From: Firmicutes bacterium AF25-13AC
GTDB taxonomy: Bacteria > Bacillota > Clostridia > Lachnospirales > Lachnospiraceae
DNA: 58,024 bases
Direction: 5' to 3'
NCBI GenBank assembly: GCA_003478935.1
Contig: QUFP01000029.1
Location: forward strand, 1 to 58,024
A model generated the notes under the pieces. It ran no database searches, was not told where the DNA came from, and saw nothing but the letters and a program-made list of their open reading frames with translations. The stretch's first letter is position 1, and every line of letters begins with the position of its first letter. This document shows positions 1 through 7,157 of this stretch, one piece after another. The translations under genes and the position numbers were made by a program.

Positions 1-23
1 ATTATAAAAAAGTCAAATACTTC

Positions 24-52
24 TTGACAAAATACGAAATTTAAAATATAAT
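24..52 (+). promoter_or_regulatory. sigma-A promoter of the small secreted protein gene
   Basis: Perfect consensus: TTGACA at 24-29, a 17-bp spacer and TATAAT at 47-52. The transcript would carry a leader of about 80 nt. The leader holds a direct repeat AGCTAC (86-91 and 108-113) around a small hairpin ATCTC/GAGAT (93-97, 102-106). Confidence 0.85.
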
Positions 53-141
53 AACGATAACAAAAGAATAGTCTGTTAAGAAAGAAGCTACGATCTCATT
101 AGAGATAAGCTACTTTAAAAAATAAAAATGGAGGTAATAGT

Positions 142-512
142 ATGAAGTTGAAAAATTTTTAACAGCAGTAGTAGGGGCAAGTTTACTGACAGTGGGATCA
201 GTAAATGCATGGGCGGCATCTGGAACAGTGCCAGTAGATGGTATGACATGTACATATACATTAAATTGTTCAACATCAACAGCTATTGCAACAACGAAAA
301 CAGTTCCTGCAAATAGTAGTTATATTTCAGTTTATCTTGAGGCATATGCAAAGAAGGGGACTGCAACAATAGTTACTACTGGTAGCAGTAATAGTTATAC
401 TGGTGAAATGGAAGTGTCAACGAGGGTAGTTAGTAGTACATATGGTTATCCATTTTATGGAGCACGTAGTACACACACTGTAAATGGTTGGACCGGGATG
501 TTAGCAAAGTAA
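142..512 (+). pseudogene. small secreted protein of unknown function, interrupted by a one-base deletion
   Basis: GGAGG at 130-134 places the start at ATG 142. As read, the frame stops after six codons (TAA 160-162). Adding one base in the A5T5 run at 151-160 restores a 123-residue protein with a classical Sec signal peptide: MKLKKF, a hydrophobic core, and an AWA-A cleavage region near residue 25. The mature part of about 95 residues is rich in Thr, Ser and Tyr, looks beta-strand-like, has a Cys pair near its N terminus, and has no family I recognise. The gene has its own strong promoter and terminator, so it is probably expressed at high level. The missing base sits in a homopolymer, so a sequencing error is likelier than decay; slipped-strand phase variation is the other option. 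Confidence 0.6.
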
Positions 513-527
513 ATTTGAAAATAAGAT

Positions 528-561
528 GAAAAAAGGGAATCGTGGTAACGATTCCCTTTTT
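528..561 (+). terminator. intrinsic terminator
   Basis: Perfect 8-bp stem GGGAATCG (535-542) / CGATTCCC (549-556), preceded by an A run and followed by five T. It insulates the small secreted protein gene from the next one and could work in both directions. Confidence 0.85.
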
Positions 562-595
562 GAAATAATATGTGTAAAGGAGAGTGCGGAACTAT

Positions 596-1864
596 ATGAA
601 AAAAAAGATTGTGAAAATGTTTATATTATCAATAGTAAGCAGCTTTTGTCTGGCAACGCCCATCTGCGCGGCAGAAAGTGACAATGCAGCTGCATTTGAG
701 GAAGAACAGTATACGTTGTGGCTGGAAAATTATGAAGATGAGTTGGAGATCGGAGAGATTTCGTATAATCCAGAAACCGACTGGGATTGGTCTTATTATT
801 CATCGGGTTATGTTTCCAAAATTGCGAAAGGGGAAAAAGGATATTATGTCCGTTTGGGAGATTTTATCTATTTTTGCAGTTTTGAACATGAAAAGCTGAT
901 ACCGCTTTGTGTACGTCCAGATTGTCTTCACAACAAGGAAGAAGATGAAGAAAAGAAACAGCTGTGCATGGCGTATGTGACGAATCGTGGAATTTTGGGC
1001 GGAGTACAATATTATAAAGAAAAATTATATGCAAACTATCAAAGTTTCTTTTCGGGAACGCAAAATGGGGAAAGTAGTTTTTGGGGCGATTCCTTTTATG
1101 TGTTGGAACCAGATGGAAGCAGCCGTGAAACGTTGGATTTAAAATTAGAGCGGGCAATTGGCTTTACAATTCATCGTGGAAATATTTATTATACATTGCA
1201 GACAGAAAGTCAAAGTAGCCTGGAGAGAATACAAACCGTTTATCGGGTGCCAATGGATGGGGGAGACGCGATTAAAATAGCGAAACTTAATGGAAATGCC
1301 GTGTTTTCTGTGTATCCATATGGTGATTATCTTTACGGAAGATGTGGCTTAGAGGGCGCCTCGTATTTCTTTCTTTATGATCCGAAGACAAACCAAACAA
1401 CGGCAGCGCACCGATTTGAAAGTGAAGAGGTATTCTTTTTGCATCCATGGGAAGATGGATTTATAGGAAACGACAATAATAAGCTATTTCAGATCAGCTC
1501 AGATTTAAAGCAGATGGAGCAAATTGGGACACTGACATCCGATAATAAGAACGAATTTGGAATATCCGACAATGAGGAGATTTGGCTGTATAGTCTTCCT
1601 GCGGTGGATGAGGAGTATCTTTATTTTCAGGGAAGTGTAACGACACAGGAAGAAATAAAAGAGTTTGTAGCCATTTACGAGAAAGAAAATCTGGAACTGC
1701 AACAGATTATTTTTGTTGATGGAATGCCCGATTCCCAGTGCATTGGAGTTGATGAGAACCAGATTTTCTTTACCGGAAGAGCAGAGGATGGCGATGCTGT
1801 ATTTTGGCTGGAAAAGGAAACTATGCTAGAGAAAGATGCACAGTTTCATGTTTTACAGCCATAA
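596..1864 (+). CDS. secreted propeller-like protein (DUF5050-like), function unknown
   Basis: 422 residues. ATG 596 is chosen because AAAGGAGA (576-583) lies about 12 nt upstream; a GTG at 584 would abut the ribosome binding site. A signal peptide is clear (KKKIVK, hydrophobic core, CAA-E cleavage near residue 25); the Cys there does not form a good lipobox. The body has repeated Tyr- and aromatic-rich blade-like segments and phrases such as VYRVPMDGG, typical of the DUF5050-type propellers common in Clostridia. A cysteine cluster (PLCVRPDCLH, then LCMAY about 20 residues on) resembles a motif shared by many Lachnospiraceae extracellular proteins and could bind metal or form a disulfide. It sits between a secreted small protein and a MacB-like exporter, so a role in secretion or envelope sensing is possible, but this is inference. 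Confidence 0.6.
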   Translation: MKKKIVKMFILSIVSSFCLATPICAAESDNAAAFEEEQYTLWLENYEDELEIGEISYNPETDWDWSYYSSGYVSKIAKGEKGYYVRLGDFIYFCSFEHEKLIPLCVRPDCLHNKEEDEEKKQLCMAYVTNRGILGGVQYYKEKLYANYQSFFSGTQNGESSFWGDSFYVLEPDGSSRETLDLKLERAIGFTIHRGNIYYTLQTESQSSLERIQTVYRVPMDGGDAIKIAKLNGNAVFSVYPYGDYLYGRCGLEGASYFFLYDPKTNQTTAAHRFESEEVFFLHPWEDGFIGNDNNKLFQISSDLKQMEQIGTLTSDNKNEFGISDNEEIWLYSLPAVDEEYLYFQGSVTTQEEIKEFVAIYEKENLELQQIIFVDGMPDSQCIGVDENQIFFTGRAEDGDAVFWLEKETMLEKDAQFHVLQP

Positions 1865-1883
1865 CAGAATCAATATAACAGAA

Positions 1884-2291
1884 TCAACGCAGCTTCTTTT
1901 TGGCAGTTTCCAGAATTTCTTCTAAACGCTCAATTTCTGCTTGGGAACTCAGTGGATTTTTAAGCTCGGATTCCACAAGGGGAGCGAGAAGATAGCTGTC
2001 TGCAAAAAGCTGTCGAAAGGACTGGTACTCCTCCAAGAACATGCCACTCAGGACATTTTTTGAATTATCGGCAATGCGAAATGCTCTAGCGAAGGACTTT
2101 TTGCGAAAAACAATGGAGTCGACCTCAACGAGTCCCAAATCAGAGAGCTTATGAATGATTGGTTGAACGATATTGGTGGTGTATGCGCTGTTTGTTGCAA
2201 CAATATCGGAGATCGTCATTGGATTTTCGGCATGAGCGAGAATTGAGAGAATCTCAATTTCTCTTTTGGACAAATTTTTTGATGCTGCCAT
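1884..2291 (-). CDS. winged-helix transcriptional regulator (BlaI/MecI- or MarR-like)
   Basis: 135 residues, start supported by AAAGGAG about 8 nt upstream. Residues 8-60 look like a winged helix-turn-helix (LSKREIEILSIL, then TISDIV and a recognition-helix region ending in KLSDLGLVEV). The remainder is helical with a C-terminal coiled-coil-like tail (QAEIERLEEIL) suited to dimerisation. It is transcribed away from the exporter operon starting at 2594, a usual place for a local repressor. The large inverted repeat at 2396-2440 overlaps the -35 of its own promoter and is the obvious candidate operator. The exact regulator family is uncertain; BlaI/MecI is favoured on size. Confidence 0.6.
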   Translation of the reverse strand: MAASKNLSKREIEILSILAHAENPMTISDIVATNSAYTTNIVQPIIHKLSDLGLVEVDSIVFRKKSFARAFRIADNSKNVLSGMFLEEYQSFRQLFADSYLLAPLVESELKNPLSSQAEIERLEEILETAKKKLR

Positions 2292-2375
2292 AGAGAACTC
2301 CTTTTCGAGTATAGATTTTATTTAAAATTATTTGAAATCAAAAAATCAAAGTGTAATTTTTTCTAATCTCTTTAT

Positions 2376-2404
2376 ATCATAATACAAAACTGTCAAAAGG
2401 TCAA
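2376..2404 (-). promoter_or_regulatory. promoter of the winged-helix regulator gene
   Basis: Read on the minus strand: TTGACC (2399-2404), a 17-bp spacer and TATGAT (2376-2381). The -35 box is inside the left arm of the inverted repeat 2396-2440. Confidence 0.6.
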
Positions 2405-2440
2405 AACCTTTCTTTCACTCAGAATGAGGTTTTGACCTTT
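2396..2440. promoter_or_regulatory. 14-bp perfect inverted repeat, candidate operator
   Basis: AAAGGTCAAAACCT (2396-2409) is exactly complementary to AGGTTTTGACCTTT (2427-2440), with a 17-nt centre. It lies between two divergently transcribed genes and covers the -35 box of the regulator promoter, which suits autoregulation. A short T run (2446-2450) follows on the plus strand, so a terminator is the alternative, but no plus-strand gene ends here. Confidence 0.5.
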
Positions 2441-2510
2441 CTTGGTTTTTGCCTTAAAGAAAAGTTAATAACTGAAATTACATTTTAAATTTATCGTAAG
2501 AATTGAACAC

Positions 2511-2539
2511 TTTTCAATATTGTCAGAAAGTGATATACT
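2511..2539 (+). promoter_or_regulatory. extended -10 promoter of the exporter operon
   Basis: TG-A-TATACT (TG at 2531-2532, hexamer 2534-2539), with a weak -35 TTTTCA (2511-2516) at 17-bp spacing. It precedes the adaptor gene at 2594. Confidence 0.55.
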
Positions 2540-2593
2540 GTATCTAATTAAAAAAAAGAACAACAAACCGCATTGCGGGAAGGGATGGAAAGT

Positions 2594-3847
2594 ATGAGAA
2601 AAAGAACCGTTTTAATCGGTCTTGTTTTAATTGCTGCTGCAGGCGGCGGTTGGTATTATTATAAAAATTATTATAATCAGGAAAAATTGGCATCTGCAGA
2701 GTCAGCAGAAGGATCTGTTTATATGAGCAAGGTATCTGATATTATGGATCAGGGCGCACTTGGCATAAAGACGCGCCTTGTCGGTGTTGTAGATCCGCAG
2801 GAATCAAAGGATATAAAGCTTGATTCCGATAAGCAGCTCAAGGAGACTTTTGTAGAAGTTGGCGATGAAGTGAAAAAGGGTGATCCTTTGTTTTCCTACG
2901 ATGTTGAGGCAATGAAGCAAAAGATTCTGGAGGCTGATCTGGAATTAGAGGAGATGAATAATACACTCCAGACGATGAACCAACAGTTAAATGAGCTGAA
3001 TGTGCAGGCATCTAAGGCAAAGGAGTCTGAGAAGCAGGCGTATAATCTTCAGATTCTTTCAGCACAAAATTCAATTCATAAGCAGGAATATAATATTAGT
3101 GTCAAGCAGCTAGAGCGTGCACAGCTGGAGAAAAACGTTGATAATGCAGTTGTCTATTCAGATATTGACGGTATTATAAAGAGTATCAATTCTGATTCAT
3201 CAGGCAGCGGTGATTCATATAATTATGGTTCTTCTGGTTCAAATGCCTTTATGACAATTCTGGCTACTGGTGATTATAGAATTAAGGGAACATGCAATGA
3301 AATGAATATTTACAGCTTATATGTGGGTGAGCAGATGGTAATTCGTCCAAGAGCTGATGAGGATAAAATATATACTGGTGTTGTAAGCAAAATAGAGACA
3401 GAGCCGGCAACAGATAATAATAATAACGGTTATTCTGATTCCTCAGCAGAGAGCAGCAAGTATCACTTCTATGTGACTGTCAATGAGGCAATGGATCTGA
3501 TGCTTGGACAGCATGTAATCATGGAGGAGGATACCGGAGAAACAGAGGAAAAGACAGGTCTTTGGATTCCAAACTACTATGTAGTATCAGATGATGAGAC
3601 GAATACTTACTATGTGTGGAGCTGTGATGACAATCAAAAGGTCTGCAAGAAAGAGATAAGTGTTGGAGAGATTGATGAGGAAATGCTTGAGTACCAGATT
3701 CTTGATGGACTGACAGAGAATGACTATATTGCTTTTCCAGATGAGCTGACACAGGAAGGTATGGAGGCTATTTTGCCGGACAGCATGGAGAATGGTGAAA
3801 ATCAGGGCGATGCAGGAAATGCCGGTGCGATGAATGTGATGGAGTAA
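2594..3847 (+). CDS. HlyD/MacA-type membrane-fusion adaptor protein 1
   Basis: 417 residues. ATG 2594 is chosen because GGAAGG (2578-2583) lies about 10 nt upstream; an ATG at 2585 and a TTG at 2573 are too close to or upstream of that site. One N-terminal membrane anchor (residues 5-20), a lipoyl half-motif (VEVGDEVKKGDPL, about 88-100), a helical hairpin (about 105-182), then the second lipoyl half (VYSDIDGII) and a beta-barrel region. A Gly/Ser-rich loop near 205-215 is unusual. In Gram-positive bacteria such adaptors work with MacB-type ABC transporters at the outer face of the membrane to export peptides or drugs. It is first in an operon with an ATPase, a second adaptor and a permease. 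Confidence 0.85.
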   Translation: MRKRTVLIGLVLIAAAGGGWYYYKNYYNQEKLASAESAEGSVYMSKVSDIMDQGALGIKTRLVGVVDPQESKDIKLDSDKQLKETFVEVGDEVKKGDPLFSYDVEAMKQKILEADLELEEMNNTLQTMNQQLNELNVQASKAKESEKQAYNLQILSAQNSIHKQEYNISVKQLERAQLEKNVDNAVVYSDIDGIIKSINSDSSGSGDSYNYGSSGSNAFMTILATGDYRIKGTCNEMNIYSLYVGEQMVIRPRADEDKIYTGVVSKIETEPATDNNNNGYSDSSAESSKYHFYVTVNEAMDLMLGQHVIMEEDTGETEEKTGLWIPNYYVVSDDETNTYYVWSCDDNQKVCKKEISVGEIDEEMLEYQILDGLTENDYIAFPDELTQEGMEAILPDSMENGENQGDAGNAGAMNVME

Positions 3848-3860
3848 GGGGGCAGGCAGT

Positions 3861-4522
3861 ATGCTGTTAGAGCTAAAAGATATAAATAAAAGTTATTTTC
3901 AGGGAAAGCAGGAAATGCCCGTCTTAAAGAATGTCAATTTTAGTGTAGAGGAAGGCGAGTATGTGGCAATCATGGGACCGTCAGGTCCGGAAAATCAACA
4001 TTAATGAATATTATCGGATGCCTGGATAAGCCAACTTCAGGAAGCTTTTACCTGGATGGAAAGGACATTTTAAAATATAAAGACAATGCACTTTCAACTG
4101 TGCGTTTAAATACGATTGGATTTGTATTTCAGAGTTTCTTTTTGATGATGAAGCAGACGGCACTTGAAAATGTGTGTCTTCCGCTGACATATGCAGGAAT
4201 ACCAAAGCGAAAGCGAAAGGAGATTGCCGCGCAGGCGCTAAAGCGTGTCGGACTAGAAGATCGTATGAATTATAAACCGACACAGCTGTCAGGTGGACAG
4301 TGTCAGCGAGTAGCTATTGCAAGAGCCATTTCCAATCATCCCAAAATTTTGCTTGCGGATGAACCGACTGGTGCGCTTGATTCCAAGTCTGGTGCACAGA
4401 TTATGGAGCTTTTTCAGAGTCTTCACGAGGAAGGTGTAACAATTATTATGATTACACATGATTCAGAAATTGCATCACATGCGCAGCGTGTCATTCACAT
4501 TCGCGATGGACAGATTGCATAG
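3861..4522 (+). pseudogene. MacB/LolD-type ABC transporter ATPase, frameshifted in Walker A as read
   Basis: Starts at ATG 3861, 13 nt after the adaptor. The first 42 residues are a normal ABC N terminus (MLLELKDINKSYF), but the P-loop reads GPSG then shifts. One missing base after 3986 (GGT-CC instead of GGT-TCC) restores GPSGSGKSTLMNIIG and a 220-residue protein. Downstream are the Q-loop region, the signature LSGGQCQRVAIARA, Walker B ILLADEPTGALD and the switch His in MITHDSE. All are intact, so the deletion is probably a sequence error. The stop codon and last two bases before it fall inside a dispersed repeat (4515-4539), so the repeat seems to have supplied the C terminus. It would energise the permease at 7158. 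Confidence 0.85.
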
Positions 4523-4539
4523 CAACGGAACAATTCGTG
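4515..4539 (+). repeat. fragment of the GATAC repeat family (copy A)
   Basis: 25 bases identical at 24 positions to 44123-44147 of the full-length copy, covering the 3' half of its terminal hairpin (GCATAGCAACGGA core). It overlaps the stop codon of the ABC ATPase gene. Confidence 0.7.
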
Positions 4540-4574
4540 TGTAACATCATAAGATATTGCAAATGGAGGGCAGT

Positions 4575-7157
4575 ATGAAAAAATTAGCAGTTTATATTCT
4601 GGTACCTTCGCTGATAGTAGGAAGCTGCGGAGCCGGTGTATATGTGTATCAAAAAAATAAGCAGGCAAATACATATGTAAAAGTTGTTCCTGTCAGTAGC
4701 ATATCGACATCTGATTATGGTTCTGATATGTATATGTATGGACAGGTTGTCAATAATCAGCGCCAGCAAATAAGTGTTACGACCTCACAGAAAATTTCAG
4801 AGGTCTTAGTGAAAAAAGGCGACAATGTAAATATTGGTGATCCTATTTTAAAGATGGACACAACAATGGACAATTTGAATTTGCAGGATCTTGATATTCA
4901 GATTCAGAAAAAAGTTCTTGAGATTTCAGAGGGTTTTAAACGGTTAGACAAATTGCAGAAGACAACACCGGCAGCACCGTTTAATCCAGGCGATTTTGAT
5001 CCAGGCTGGGATCCAGGATGGGATCCGGGCTGGGAAGAGCCAACGGAGAGCTCATCTGAAGAAGAAAGCTCAAGTGAGGAAGAAAGTTCATCCGAAGAAG
5101 AAAGCTCAAGTGAGGAAGAAAGTTCATCCGAAGAAGAAAGCTCAAGTGAAAAAGAAAGTTCATCCGAGAAAGAGAGTTCATCTGCGCAGGAAAGTTCTTC
5201 GGAGCAGTCGACCTCATCACAGGAATCAAGCAGTGAAGAGCCAACAAAGCCAGAGGAGTCAAGCGGTGAGCAGACGAGTGCAGAGCAGCCGACAGGTACC
5301 GAGCCGTCATCGGAAAGTCCATCTCAAAGCTCATCTTCAGAATCGTCTGCGGAGCAGTCAAGCCAGGATCAGTCAAGCACAGAGGAATCTAGTCCAGAGC
5401 AGTCAAGTTCAGAAAATCCGAGTACGCAGCCAAGTGAGGAATCAACGCCAGAACCTACCACGGCGCCTGATCCGACAGGCGCAAATGGAGAACAGCTGAT
5501 TGGAAAGGAAATTACAAAAGTAGAGCAGGCAGCAAGCGGTGATGGAAGTAAGCAGTCACCATATTTGTTCCTTTGCGGTGCTGATGCAAAGCTTGATAAT
5601 GCACTGATCCGTAAGCTTGTAAGTGAGAAAAAATATGCAACAATTCGTTTTTATAATGAGAGTGGAATGCCGGCGTATGATCTTGACTTATCAAAGATGA
5701 TTCTTTCTGAGGATGATAAGCCGATTATTCACACACATAATTATATAGAAGAAAGTCGCACAGAGGCCACATGTTTGTCGCCGTCAATTGTAACATATCG
5801 CTGCGACGGATGCGGTGATGGCTACATTCTGCAGGAGGGTGAAAAGGCAGATCATATATTTGTAGATATTGTAAATAACCCTGCAACATGCGTGACAAAG
5901 GGCTATCTTGTTAGACAGTGTTCAGTATGTGGTGTGATTGAAACGCAGCAGACTGACCCAGATCCAAATGCACATCAATATGTATTGTATTATGATGGCG
6001 GCACGACAAGTCCGTGGAATTATTACCAGTGCAGTGTGTGTGGTGCAACAAAGACAGAGGCAAATCCTAATTATGTACAGCCAACAATTCCATCTTCAGA
6101 ACCATCGACAGAGTCTGGCACACAGAGCGCATATAATATCACAGAGGAGCGCACGGCAATGCTGGCAACAGCATCTGTACGTCATACATTGACGGCGGCG
6201 GGCAGTGGAGATGGAGACGGTAATGGATCTGCACCAGCCGATATATCACTTCCAACATTCCAGAATGAGGATTTTAGCGGCTACACAGCAGAAGAACTTG
6301 CGAAGGAGATTCAGTCTCAGAAGGAGAGTCTGCGTGATATGGATTTGGAGCGCAGAAAGTTAGAGCTTGAATATGCAAAGCAGCAAAAAGAGCTGGCAAA
6401 AAGCGCAACTATCTGCAGTACCGTAAAGGGAACAGTAGAAGAGCTGCAAAATATGGATGATATTGATTATTCGAAGCCGTTTGCCGTTATTAACGGAGGC
6501 GAAGGATATTATGTTCAGGGAACTGTCACAGAGGATCTTCTTGATACTTTTGTGCCGGGAATGAATATTTCATGCAACAGCTGGGTGAATGATTCATCAA
6601 TTTTCTGTACAGCGGTAGTAACAGAAGTTTCTGAGTATCCAACTACAAATACGATGGGAGGTTCACAGAATCCAAATCTTTCATATTATCCGTTTGTAGC
6701 ATATATTACGCCAGAGGATGGAAAGGGACTTACAAATGGCGCTTATGTTGATATCAGCCTGACGACTCAGGGTGATTCTGATTCTCTTTATATAAGTCAG
6801 ATGTATGTCAAGAAAGAAGATAATCGTTACTTTGTCTATGCGAAAAATCAGCAGACTGGTCTTCTTGAAAAGCGCTATGTCACGATTGGAAAGAGTCTGT
6901 ATGGCAGCTATTACCAGATCAAATCAGGATTAACAAATGATGATATGATTGCAGTACCATTTGGAAAGACTGTAAAGGAAGGTGTTAAGACAACAAGTGA
7001 GTATGGTGATGACAGCAATGGACAGATGGATCCAGGTATGAATCCAGATATGGATGCAAGCATGTATGACAATGGAATGATGTATGATGCAAGTATGGCG
7101 GATGACGGAATGATGTACAATGCAAGCATGGCAGATGATGGGGAGGTGGATCAGTAA
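4575..7157 (+). CDS. large adaptor protein 2 with Ser/Glu-rich and Cys-rich insertion
   Basis: 860 residues, about twice a normal HlyD/MacA adaptor. Start ATG 4575 follows GGAGG at 4565-4569. Residues 1-20 form a signal or anchor with a possible lipobox (VGSC, Cys 18). A lipoyl half-motif (VLVKKGDNVNIGDPIL, about 77-92) leads into the first helix (100-130). Where the hairpin should turn there are about 430 extra residues: DPGW repeats (141-153), a Ser/Glu-rich stretch (158-310), a small globular part, and three CxxC-type motifs (CDGCG, CSVCG twice) with His residues at about 395-490. The second helix follows (570-625), then the barrel domains, and a Met/Asp-rich tail (815-857). It overlaps nothing and the permease gene starts at the next base. 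Confidence 0.8.
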   Translation: MKKLAVYILVPSLIVGSCGAGVYVYQKNKQANTYVKVVPVSSISTSDYGSDMYMYGQVVNNQRQQISVTTSQKISEVLVKKGDNVNIGDPILKMDTTMDNLNLQDLDIQIQKKVLEISEGFKRLDKLQKTTPAAPFNPGDFDPGWDPGWDPGWEEPTESSSEEESSSEEESSSEEESSSEEESSSEEESSSEKESSSEKESSSAQESSSEQSTSSQESSSEEPTKPEESSGEQTSAEQPTGTEPSSESPSQSSSSESSAEQSSQDQSSTEESSPEQSSSENPSTQPSEESTPEPTTAPDPTGANGEQLIGKEITKVEQAASGDGSKQSPYLFLCGADAKLDNALIRKLVSEKKYATIRFYNESGMPAYDLDLSKMILSEDDKPIIHTHNYIEESRTEATCLSPSIVTYRCDGCGDGYILQEGEKADHIFVDIVNNPATCVTKGYLVRQCSVCGVIETQQTDPDPNAHQYVLYYDGGTTSPWNYYQCSVCGATKTEANPNYVQPTIPSSEPSTESGTQSAYNITEERTAMLATASVRHTLTAAGSGDGDGNGSAPADISLPTFQNEDFSGYTAEELAKEIQSQKESLRDMDLERRKLELEYAKQQKELAKSATICSTVKGTVEELQNMDDIDYSKPFAVINGGEGYYVQGTVTEDLLDTFVPGMNISCNSWVNDSSIFCTAVVTEVSEYPTTNTMGGSQNPNLSYYPFVAYITPEDGKGLTNGAYVDISLTTQGDSDSLYISQMYVKKEDNRYFVYAKNQQTGLLEKRYVTIGKSLYGSYYQIKSGLTNDDMIAVPFGKTVKEGVKTTSEYGDDSNGQMDPGMNPDMDASMYDNGMMYDASMADDGMMYNASMADDGEVDQ
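5058..5165 (+). repeat. three tandem 36-bp units inside adaptor 2
   Basis: Units 5058-5093 and 5094-5129 are identical; 5130-5165 differs at two bases. Each unit encodes two EEESSS hexads. Related but degenerate Ser/Glu codons continue to about 5440. Confidence 0.9.

Noticed and set aside
142..512. Small secreted protein as a lactococcin 972-like bacteriocin
   Set aside because: Size and signal peptide fit, but the characteristic Gly/Trp/His pattern of that family is not present; function left open.
4981..5499. Long open frames in other phases over the Ser/Glu repeat (Lys/Arg-rich on plus, Leu/Met-rich on minus)
   Set aside because: They exist only because the tandem codons lack stops in all phases; no start signals and the real adaptor frame covers them.
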